The notes below the pieces were generated by a model. It saw only the letters and a list, made by a program, of their open reading frames with translations, ran no database searches and had not been told where the DNA came from. A program made the position numbers and the translations under genes. A stretch of 64,000 nt of DNA from JACJWR01 sp963752505 (GTDB taxonomy: Bacteria > Actinomycetota > Actinomycetes > S36-B12 > UBA10799), in the NCBI GenBank assembly GCA_963752505.1, contig CAVVYM010000004.1, forward strand, positions 1-64,000, given 5' to 3'. Positions 1 through 7,548 of the stretch are shown here, in pieces (position 1 is the first letter of the stretch; every line of letters begins with the position of its first letter).

Positions 1-106
1 GTGATCATCCCTGGCACCGCCCATGGGACGTCTCGGCCCGGGGCTCAGGTCGGCGATGATGCCCAGCTGCATTGCATCCAGCCCAGGACTAGGTCGTTCG
101 CCCAAC

Positions 107-112
107 TAAACT
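107..112 (+). promoter_or_regulatory. -10 hexamer TAAACT of a leaderless promoter
   Basis: TAAACT is followed by exactly six bases and then the ATG at 119. No ribosome-binding site lies between them. The same TANNNT-N6-start layout precedes many genes in this window, so transcription probably begins at or next to the start codon. No clear -35 box was identified. Confidence 0.45.
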
Positions 113-118
113 CTTCTC

Positions 119-1768
119 ATGATTCTGGGAGCGGTCAGTTTCGCTGACGACCTTGGCGCCAACATGACCGATCGTCTCGAATCGCTATGGGCCGGGCACT
201 TTGGGGGGCCAGCCGAGCGCGTGGCAAACCGGCGGATGATCGCGATTGCTACATCCCCCCGATCCCCTATGTGGCGCGTTGAAGTGCTAGATGGTCGGAA
301 TGTCTCTGGCATCGCCGTCTCGAGGCTGGCGACCCCGACCCCGCAGCAGCATGGGCGACTACGGAACGCCAGACAGTCTGGGCTAGTTTCGGTAGAAGTC
401 GACCCACTCCGGTTCTCAAGCGTGTGGGCGGCCTTCAAGGACGAAACGACACAGGTACTAAACGGGGCCTACGCGGCCGCTGTCTTCACCGGCGATTCCC
501 TGGCCTTGGTGAGAGACTCTTTTGGGCAGGTTCCTCTTTATTGGCGCAGGACCAAAGATCATGTGATCTTCTCGTCAGGCTTTCGCACTCTAGCCGAATG
601 GAATCCCACAACACCATCGGTCGACACCGAAACTGCGGCAATACTGAGGTCGTCGGGGTACGGTGGGAAGGATGAGAAAACGAGGGTAAGGGGAGTCCGC
701 CGAGTTTGGCCCGGGAGTACCACACGAATTGAAACCAGGGCCCACCATCGTGGTCCGGAGTGGAATCCCTTCTCATCCATCACCATGCAGGACTTGCCTT
801 TTGACCGACTCGTTGAGGGACTCGAAAAGGCTGTTGTTGAGGCAGTGGCCGAAGCCACAAACCCGGGTGAATCAACAGCTTCACACTTGAGCGGCGGAAT
901 AGATTCCACCCTGGTGTCTTTCATCGCAGACAAGTCACTTAAAGCCCGTGGAGGTATTGGCCTAACGAAGGCATATTCTTGGACTCCATCTGTCGAAGGC
1001 GTTGAGCCGCCCTTAAGTGGAGAATCTAGGGTAGTCCGTCAACTTGCAGAAGATCTAGGTGTTCCGGTCTGGTTTGGCGGCCCTGAATACACCCAGGAGT
1101 TCCTCTCACGGAACAGAGATGTCGAGCCTTGGGCAGACCTCTACCGTGAGCATCTAGTACTGGAGGATGCACAAGAGTCACAGATTCAGGTGATGTTGTC
1201 TGGATGGGGGGGCGACGAATTCGGTAGTTTCGGTGGCCGCCACTACGTCGAGAACTTGTTTCGCCGGGGCGAACCGCTGCGCGCTATAGCTGAATTGTGG
1301 AGGCAAGAGAGAAGGAAGGGAATGAAGAGATTCCATCTCGCAACTCGCATCGGGGGCCAGGCGTTGCTCCGATGGCGTCGATCGAAGAGCAACGGGGCTG
1401 TGGCCCCTCCCACCAATGCAGTGGCAGACGCCGCGAGGTACCAAGCCGCGCTGCGTCACTGGCAGGCCCGTTCCTCACGCGAGATCATGCGGGTCATGTG
1501 GGAATGGGGACACCTCACCAGACGGATAGAACACTGGTGGGAGGCCGGTAGGAAGTGCGGCGTGGAGTATAGGTACCCGTTGCTTGATCTCCGTGTCGTC
1601 GAGGCGGCAGTCGCTATGCCCGAATACGCGTGGACACATGACGGGTATAAACGAGCTCCAGTCCGTTTGATTGCCTCCCGCCAAGTCGACCAGACATGGG
1701 CGTCGTCATCCACGAAGCGAGACATAGAACTCGAGAAATGGATGGCAAGCCGCGGGGCCAGTCAGTAA
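119..1768 (+). CDS. Asparagine-synthetase-like amidotransferase/cyclase
   Basis: 549 residues. The PP-loop ATP pyrophosphatase motif SGGIDST (about residue 258) and a second conserved block SGWGGDEFGSFGGRHY (about 360) identify the C-terminal asparagine synthetase domain, which adenylates a carboxylate. The N-terminal Ntn-glutaminase part is degenerate: the protein starts MILGAVSF rather than with the MCG catalytic cysteine, so it cannot use glutamine in the usual way. Known relatives without the cysteine include lasso-peptide macrolactam synthetases and enzymes of surface-polysaccharide loci; sequence alone does not separate these. The gene is visibly AT-richer than the rest of the window and is followed by insertion-sequence debris, which suggests acquired DNA. 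No precursor peptide, PqqD-like or transglutaminase-like partner is visible nearby. Family assignment is firm, substrate unknown. Confidence 0.8.
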   Translation: MILGAVSFADDLGANMTDRLESLWAGHFGGPAERVANRRMIAIATSPRSPMWRVEVLDGRNVSGIAVSRLATPTPQQHGRLRNARQSGLVSVEVDPLRFSSVWAAFKDETTQVLNGAYAAAVFTGDSLALVRDSFGQVPLYWRRTKDHVIFSSGFRTLAEWNPTTPSVDTETAAILRSSGYGGKDEKTRVRGVRRVWPGSTTRIETRAHHRGPEWNPFSSITMQDLPFDRLVEGLEKAVVEAVAEATNPGESTASHLSGGIDSTLVSFIADKSLKARGGIGLTKAYSWTPSVEGVEPPLSGESRVVRQLAEDLGVPVWFGGPEYTQEFLSRNRDVEPWADLYREHLVLEDAQESQIQVMLSGWGGDEFGSFGGRHYVENLFRRGEPLRAIAELWRQERRKGMKRFHLATRIGGQALLRWRRSKSNGAVAPPTNAVADAARYQAALRHWQARSSREIMRVMWEWGHLTRRIEHWWEAGRKCGVEYRYPLLDLRVVEAAVAMPEYAWTHDGYKRAPVRLIASRQVDQTWASSSTKRDIELEKWMASRGASQ

Positions 1769-2057
1769 CTTCCGCCCGGCGCCCTAGCCCATCAACCCAA
1801 TCAAGGTCACGCTCAAGGACTCAAGAAGTTGTAGAGGGGTTGTCCCGGGGCGTAGTTCCCCTCGGGAAGGGTCATGTTTATTCCATTTTCGGCCCTGGAG
1901 CCATCAACCAATGAAACCAGCGTTGGCCTCGTCCAGGTTTTCATGGGCAAAGTGTAGCACGCTTCACAGTGGGCTGATCCTCCCATGCTGTGTCAAGGCC
2001 GTTCAGGCTGCTGACTGGACGGCTGAGGTTCCCCAGGAAAAGTAGACAATGGGGTTG
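1769..2057. other. Non-coding spacer before IS remnant
   Basis: About 290 bases between the asparagine-synthetase-like gene and the transposase remnant. Short AT-rich patches are present but no convincing ORF, RNA gene or terminator. The left tip of the insertion sequence probably lies within its last 50 bases, but its inverted repeat cannot be fixed because the other tip is missing. Confidence 0.5.
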
Positions 2058-3198
2058 CTAGGCGGCTAGGTAGGCCTCGGTTGACGGTACCTCGAAATCT
2101 GTGGGGGTCCGGTAGCCGATCGTGGAGTACCTCCTGGCGGTGTTGTAGTAGCCGAGGAACTGGTCGAGTCCGGCGCGCAATTCCTTGACGGTGGCGAAGG
2201 TGTGCCGGTAGTAGAACTCGTGCTTGACGATGGACCAGAACGACTCGGCACTGGCATGGTCGTAGCAGGATCCGGTGGCGCCCATCGACCGGACGATTCC
2301 GAACTTGTCACACAGCGCGATCACGCTGCGGTCGTTGAACTGGGCACCCCGGTTGGGGTGGAAGATGACGCCGGCGCAGGCATGCGCCCGGGTGAACACG
2401 GCCTGCGTGCAGGGCCTTCTCGACGAGATCGGCGCGCATGTGCGCGGCCAGCGCCCAGCCGAGGATCCGGCCGGAGTTCTCGTCGCGTACACAGCACAAG
2501 CAGGCCGGGCATTCCGCGGTGCTCAGGTACGTGATGTTCGAGGTCCAGACAGCATCCAAGCGGGGTTGGTCGAAGCGCCGATCGACCAAGTCCGGGGCGA
2601 AGAGATTGTCCTTCCCGGACACCGTGGTGACCGGTGTGAACGAGCGCGGACTGATGCCCTCCAAACCCAACACCCGCATCCGGGCTGCCACCGTGTACTC
2701 GGCCACCTCGACGCCGTCGGCGTGCAGGTCAGCGGTGATCCGCGGGGAGCCGTAGGTGCCCCGGGAAGCGGCGTGGAACGCCCTGATGGCCAAGTCCAAT
2801 GCCTCACGCCTAGCCTGCGCCGGGGAAGGCAGTTGGCGGCCCTGAGCGGTCTTCCACCGGTAGTACCCGGCTCGGGACACCCTCCGGCAGTCTGGCCATG
2901 CGGTTGATCTCGAAGTTCGCGTACTCCGCGGCCATCGACGCGAACCGTTCCGCTTTGGTGGATTCGAGGCGAAGTACGCAGCTGCGTTTCCCAGGAATTC
3001 GAGGTCCTTCTCCTGCTCGGAAACCTGCGTGCGCAACCGGATCAGTTCGGCCCGTTCAGCCACGCTCAACGGCTCAGACTCAGTCCCGGCCAAAGCACCC
3101 AGACGGCGGCGTTCCGCCCGCACCCAGCTACCAAGCGTGACCTCGTTCAAGCTCAAATCACGGGCCACCTCGGCGATACTCCGAATGTCCCGCGTCAA
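2058..3198 (-). pseudogene. IS3-family transposase remnant, frameshifted and catalytically dead
   Basis: Read on the minus strand this is an OrfA helix-turn-helix (SIAEVARDLSLNEVTLGSWV), an AELIRLRTQVSEQEKDLEFL leucine-zipper-like stretch, and then an OrfB integrase core with GYYRW, a first-Asp block, HPNRGAQF and an ESFWSIVKHEF block. At least two frameshifts break the OrfB part: one before VSRAGYYRW near 2890, and one near 2390 where the reading passes into the frame ending TPTDFEVPSTEAYLAA. Both catalytic aspartates are replaced by asparagine (SNITYL for the usual SDITYL, HPNRG for HSDRG). The first 20 or so residues of OrfA are missing at the junction with the neighbouring insertion sequence. 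This copy cannot transpose by itself. Confidence 0.88.
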
Positions 3199-4424
3199 GT
3201 AGTTGGCAGGGTCTTCTTGGTTTGAAATGAGGGGGTGGTGGGGTCGGCTAGGCCCAGGTGCACCTCCTTGGGCCGGTTCCAGGCGATGGCTTCGCGGGGT
3301 CGCACGGTGTTGTATTCGAGGCGGTAGTCCTGCAGGTGGCGCTGCAGGTCGAGGGCGTCATCGATCGGTTTGCAGTAGAGCGTCTCGTACTTCAGCGTGC
3401 CGGAGCCGCGTTCACGCGAGCCGTCTTGGCCAGGGGACTTCGCCCGGGTGCGGACATGTTTGAGTTCTCCGATGGGTGGCGATGAATGCCTGAAACCGGA
3501 ACGAACGAAACGGTCCGCCGTTGCCGGTGACGATGGTCAGGATCGGTGTGATCTCGCCGGTGGTGGCGTCAGTCGTCAGTTCCAGCAAGCTCGTGCCGAG
3601 CATGGCCTCGGCCTCGGCGATCGCGGCTTCCAGCGCGGCGATCGCATCGTGCTGGTTCGCCGTCGGTGACAGGTGGTAGTCGAACTCGTACTTCGACCAG
3701 TAGTCCCGGCACCCGGCGACCTGCCAGGTGCCCTCGGCCACGGTTTCGTATTCGCAAGACATCCAACTGCCACACCTGGTTCGGGCCAGTCGGTTGGACC
3801 GCGAACGCCTTCTTGCGCTCATCGGCCAGGTCACAGCGCTCCTTCGTGTAGTTCGCCGCGAGCAGCATCCCCTCGTCCTGCAGCACCCTCATCACGGTGG
3901 CCTGTGAGGCGGTATGGCCGTCGTAGGCGCACATCGCCCGAACCTTGCGATGCCCCCCACGACGGATGCTCCCCGGCGTGGTGCAGTACCGCCTCACGGA
4001 CCTCGTCACGAATTGGCTGCGGCCACGGCCCTTTCGTCCTGCGCCCAGTGCGGGCGTGGGCCTGCCAGCGCTGCCAGGTGCGCTCGGGCACGTCGATGAG
4101 TTGGCAGAACCTCGAGGTCGACATGCCCGCCTCCAAACGGAGCATCTCGAGGTCCTCGAAGGGCCCAGCCGGCCCTCCGCCGATTTCTTCCACACCTGGA
4201 TCTCGACCGCTGCCTCAAGTTGCTCCTCCCGTGTGGACGGCCCGGTCTTGCCGGCGGTCAGCGCTGTCCTACCCGCCTCGAGGAACTCGGCCTTCCAGCG
4301 TGAGATGGACTGCTCTTCACACCTTCTCCTTGTGTGCGGCCTGCACGATCGTGACCTCGCCAGCGAGCACACTCAACACGATCCGGAGCTTCTTCTCCGC
4401 CGGTATCACCGGTGGTCGTCCCAT
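3195..4424 (-). pseudogene. Second IS3-type transposase, multiply frameshifted
   Basis: The intact ancestor can be traced on the minus strand from ATG 4424 (MGRPPVIPAEKKLRIVLSVL) to a stop at 3195. Recognisable blocks in order: QSISRWKAEFLEAGRTALT (helix-turn-helix), RFCQLIDVPERTWQRW, RKVRAMCAYDGHTASQATV, QVWQLD (first Asp), WSKYEFDYHLSPTANQHDA, then VTGNGGPFRSF. These blocks lie in three different frames, so there are about five frameshifts plus a stop near 4320. The second catalytic Asp is lost: GGC encodes Gly where TDNGGPF is expected. A short deletion after EEQLEA is also likely. The element is inactive. Confidence 0.85.
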
Positions 4425-4477
4425 CGGACTCACTCTCCAATCAGGGGTATCAAGCTTTGCTAACTACCCCTGCCAAC
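3202..4477 (-). mobile_element. IS element with matching terminal inverted repeats
   Basis: The left tip reads GTTGGCAGGGT at 3202-3212. The right tip, read inward on the minus strand from 4477, is GTTGGCAGGGGT. They match except for one extra G, giving an element of about 1,276 bases that encloses nearly all of the second transposase remnant. The bases flanking each end differ, so no target-site duplication is visible. Together with the truncated OrfA next door this suggests a deletion after insertion. Confidence 0.65.
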
Positions 4478-4658
4478 AATCATGAAGCGCGACAACACCA
4501 CCACCGAAATCGACAGCACCACGCACGCCAGCAACGGCAGCGCCGGGTTCACCCCAGCCACCCGAACCCACCACGGACCCCCCGCCCGCCCCCGAACTGC
4601 ACATAACCCCGCATTAGAACACATGTACGAACAAGTCAAGGGGTTCGCGTGAAGAAGT
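4478..4658. other. Non-coding spacer, possible gene debris
   Basis: Between the IS right tip and the ATP-grasp stop codon. On the minus strand a short open stretch encodes a hydrophobic segment (NPALPLLACVVLSISVVVL), which could be the end of a disrupted membrane protein gene, but it has no convincing start or homology that I recognise. Confidence 0.3.
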
Positions 4659-5960
4659 TCAACCAATTCCGCGCAGAAGCCCGCCGGCGATCACCTGCGG
4701 AGTATCGACGCCGAACCCCCCATTGCCCTCCAGGAAGAGGTTCCCCTCCGGCGTCACGGCGATGTCCCACGCCGCGGCAAACAACCCCGGGAACTGACGG
4801 TGGGCCAGCAGTGCGTGGCACACCAACTCGCCGAAGCCGGGCACCTGCCGTCCCACCAAGGACGCGGCCACGGCTTCCGATTGGCGAGCGGACTCCGAGC
4901 GGTCGGACCCCTTACTCACGCGCGCGAGATCTTGACGCAGCCACTCCGCGACAGCCAACTCACGGATCACACCCTGACTGTCGATCCTCGACAGGACGTA
5001 GAACTGCCGATGATCCGTGATCGGCAACGGCACCTCGACCCAAGCGCAGAAGAGCGCCGGGCCACGACCGAGGTCGCGGGTCACCGCGCGGATCGTCACG
5101 ACATCCGTGGGGTCGGCGACATCTTCGAACAACGCGTGGCTCCGCAGTCGCGGCTGCACCAGGAGTTCATGGCCCGCCACGCTGACCGCCAACCAGGCAG
5201 CAGGATCGGCTTCATCCGCGTCGTGCTGAAATTGCCGCAAGCTCATCGAGCCGTCATCCCTCGAGCGTAGTTCGAACGCCCCGGTCCCTCTTGAGCCACG
5301 GCGGCGCTTGACGTGCACCCACGGCCACCGGCTCAGCCACCGACGGGCCATGGCCTCCCAATCGGTCGACGGAGCCAGCGGCGGGACGATCAGCGAAGGG
5401 ACCGTCGGGACGCCAGCCGCGGCGAGCCGCTCGGCCGTGCCTACCTTGTCCCCCAGTGCCGCCACCTGGCGTTCGCCGCGCGCCCCACTTGCGGCGGCGT
5501 TCCAACGCTCCTCAGTGCTGTAGACGTACTCCGGCCACCGCTGCAGCCCATCGGAGGCCACGAGACCGAAGCGCAACGCCGTCGTTGGAAGGACGCCGTG
5601 ACGACGGGCAAGCGAGGCGATCCGAGCCGAAACCATGGGCGCAGGCACGCCCAACGAGTCGGCCACCAACTCGATTCGCTCCTGCCGAATCGCGCCGACC
5701 GCGGTCCGCCATCCGCCGGCTCGCCAACGCGCCAGGCGCCACGCGTTCTGGGGCAGCAGCGGAACTGCCTTGGGCCACGAGCCGCCTCCGAGCCACACTC
5801 GACGGTGAACCTTGAACTCCGCTGAGGTGCGCGGCCACGCGAGCCGAACGTCCATCACACCTGGTGGGAAGGTCTCCGACCAGCGCAGGGCATAGCGCGC
5901 CAAGCGAGTGCGCAGCCCACGGGCTCGCGCCGCCGAACGGCGGTTCGCCGAGCGTGACAT
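4659..5960 (-). CDS. ATP-grasp family protein (sugar-transfer-associated type)
   Basis: 433 residues. The middle and C-terminal parts fit the ATP-grasp fold described in sugar-transfer-associated proteins: WVHVKRRRGSRGTGAF (nucleotide-binding loop), HELLVQPRLRSH, TIRAVTRD and a closing block FAAAWDIAVTPEGNLFLEGN with the conserved acidic/Asn metal ligands. ATP-grasp enzymes join a carboxylate to an amine, thiol or other nucleophile through an acyl phosphate. The N-terminus is basic. ATG 5960 is preceded by AAGGGGG at good spacing. It faces the insertion-sequence debris and is divergent from the CopC gene. Its stop lies close to the IS right end, so slight 3-prime truncation cannot be excluded. 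The substrate is unknown; a role in surface glycan or peptide modification is inference. Confidence 0.7.
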   Translation of the reverse strand: MSRSANRRSAARARGLRTRLARYALRWSETFPPGVMDVRLAWPRTSAEFKVHRRVWLGGGSWPKAVPLLPQNAWRLARWRAGGWRTAVGAIRQERIELVADSLGVPAPMVSARIASLARRHGVLPTTALRFGLVASDGLQRWPEYVYSTEERWNAAASGARGERQVAALGDKVGTAERLAAAGVPTVPSLIVPPLAPSTDWEAMARRWLSRWPWVHVKRRRGSRGTGAFELRSRDDGSMSLRQFQHDADEADPAAWLAVSVAGHELLVQPRLRSHALFEDVADPTDVVTIRAVTRDLGRGPALFCAWVEVPLPITDHRQFYVLSRIDSQGVIRELAVAEWLRQDLARVSKGSDRSESARQSEAVAASLVGRQVPGFGELVCHALLAHRQFPGLFAAAWDIAVTPEGNLFLEGNGGFGVDTPQVIAGGLLRGIG

Positions 5961-6073
5961 CGGCTGGCCCCCTTCGATTGCGGCCGGTGGAACTCAAGTA
6001 TTGCGGGGGCGTAAGCGTTGCGCCGGACCGGGCGCAGCCCCACGCCCGGCTGGGGCACACAGGAGTCCCGGTT

Positions 6074-6079
6074 TAGCAT
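6074..6079 (+). promoter_or_regulatory. -10 hexamer TAGCAT of leaderless promoter
   Basis: TAGCAT is followed by six bases and the GTG start at 6086. The ATG overlapping it at 6078 hits a stop after two codons and is not used. This supports GTG as the true start of the CopC-like gene. Confidence 0.4.
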
Positions 6080-6085
6080 GAGGCC

Positions 6086-6679
6086 GTGAACAGCTCCAAG
6101 ATCCGAGCGCTGCTTGCGATCGTGACGGTGATGATCGCCGCAGTACTAGGAGCCTCCCCGGCCGCCGCCCACTCCGAGCTGGTGTCGTCGGCTCCCGCCG
6201 ACGGATCGGCCCAATCCGCTCCCCCAGCCCAAGTGGTGCTGACGTTCAACGAGATCATCTCGGATGCTGGGCTGCAAGTGGTGGCCCAAGGGCCGTCGGG
6301 CTCAGTCGCGCTGCCGGCCCCGACGGTGAACGGAACCACCGTCACCACCGAGTGGCCGCAGACCGAATCGGGAGGCGAGTACCAGGTTTCCTACCGCGTG
6401 GTGAGCGCCGATGGACACCCGATCGACGGCACGATTCGATTCTCCTACCCCGGCGAGGCCGGCGAGGCCGACGACCCCGCGGCCGCAAGCGCAGCCGATT
6501 CGTCGGCGGCCGCCGTTCCAGTTCCACTATCCGAGACCACGGATGCCAATGTGAACGAAACTGAGGGCGGCTTCCCGTTGTGGCTCCCGGTGGTCGTCGT
6601 GATCGTCGGCGTTGCGATCGGTGCCAGCATTGCGCGAGCTTTGCGGCGCCGCAACGCGACGCACACCGCAGACTCCTGA
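6086..6679 (+). CDS. CopC-domain copper-binding exported protein
   Basis: 197 residues. A signal peptide ends SPAAA before His29, which would be the N-terminal residue of the mature protein, as in CopC where that histidine binds Cu(II). The CopC domain spans about 29-120 and includes TFNEIISDAGLQV and RVVSADGHPIDGTIRF, whose His111 matches the second conserved copper ligand. After a Glu/Ala-rich linker, a hydrophobic helix (WLPVVVVIVGVAIGASIA) followed by RALRRR anchors it in the membrane. No CopD partner is adjacent. Expected role: binding or trafficking of copper outside the membrane. The start is GTG. Confidence 0.85.
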   Translation: MNSSKIRALLAIVTVMIAAVLGASPAAAHSELVSSAPADGSAQSAPPAQVVLTFNEIISDAGLQVVAQGPSGSVALPAPTVNGTTVTTEWPQTESGGEYQVSYRVVSADGHPIDGTIRFSYPGEAGEADDPAAASAADSSAAAVPVPLSETTDANVNETEGGFPLWLPVVVVIVGVAIGASIARALRRRNATHTADS

Positions 6680-6732
6680 TTCGCGGCAGGCCTGGCACCT
6701 ACGAGCAAACATGCACGCCTAACATGAACCCC

Positions 6733-7548
6733 ATGTCGAACCCTGCCAGCCCAACACTCGACCGCACGGTCGAGCCCTGGCTGGGCACATTCCCTGGCCT
6801 TGGGAGCATCGCCGTGGCACAGGACGGTTCGGTGGAAATCGTCGCGGAGGCCAACCAGGAAGAAGATGCCACCCTCCGCGAACGAGCCTTGCGATTCGGC
6901 TGGGCGGAGGGGCTGTCGCTGGTGCGGCGAGGGTTCATTTTGGCGGGGGGCGCGGCCGTGTGCCCACCGGATGATTCGGGCGAACAGAATCCGGGCGTGG
7001 CAGCCACCCACGGCGTGCTGATCCTGACCGGCGATCCCCATGATGTGGTGATCGTGATCGCCGAACTGGTCGATCGAGGCTGGAGCGTGATGTCCGACCG
7101 ATTCACCCCGGTGCAATGGCAGCAGGGACGGCTGACGGCCTACCCCCGGGAGGCCCCGGTGCTCATGGCGTCGCGCCGTGCAAAGAAGTTGCAGCGCGAG
7201 GGCCAGAAGGTCCGCGCCCACACCGATGCGCTGGATGTGGATCTGCCGCGTTGCGCACTGCCCCGCGAGGTGACGGCGGTGGCACAGGTGTCCATGCGTC
7301 GACCCAACGAGGTCCCGCTTGCCGAGTCCACCGGCCAGAAGCGATTCGAATCGGCCGCCGGCCTCATGCTCGGTGGGGTGTTGCGCGACCCCTCCAGCGC
7401 CGACCTCGAGGCTGGCGAGGCGATGGCCGACCATCTGCGCCTGGCGAGCCTGCGCTACAGCACTCTGCGCATCGAATCCGGGACCATCTCCGAAGACGTC
7501 GACGCCCTCATCCAGTGGCTGGCCAACTCGGAGGCGACGGTCCAGTGA
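6733..7548 (+). CDS. Degenerate HPr-kinase-like (pseudokinase-like) protein
   Basis: 271 residues from ATG 6733, chosen because TAACAT ends seven bases upstream; an in-frame ATG at 6724 is the alternative. I know no named family for it, but its middle aligns by eye with the HPr-kinase-like domain of the downstream gene: LVRRGFILAGGAAV parallels LQRGDLSLHAATV, and GVLILTGDPHDVVIVIAELV then DRGWSVMSDRFTPV parallels VVAIAGNRGAGKSTTSMALR then KRGHRLLVDDVTLI. The Walker A glycine/lysine/serine residues are all replaced (TGDPHDVVI), so ATP binding in the usual manner is not expected. It overlaps the next gene by four bases (GTGA), which implies translational coupling and probably a partner role. 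The comparison is inference from pattern, not an alignment score. Confidence 0.6.
   Translation: MSNPASPTLDRTVEPWLGTFPGLGSIAVAQDGSVEIVAEANQEEDATLRERALRFGWAEGLSLVRRGFILAGGAAVCPPDDSGEQNPGVAATHGVLILTGDPHDVVIVIAELVDRGWSVMSDRFTPVQWQQGRLTAYPREAPVLMASRRAKKLQREGQKVRAHTDALDVDLPRCALPREVTAVAQVSMRRPNEVPLAESTGQKRFESAAGLMLGGVLRDPSSADLEAGEAMADHLRLASLRYSTLRIESGTISEDVDALIQWLANSEATVQ

Noticed and set aside
7116..7544. N-terminal extension of the sulfotransferase fusion to 7116
   Set aside because: Would lie inside the preceding gene in another frame; GTG 7545 with GTGA overlap gives the natural sulfotransferase N-terminus.
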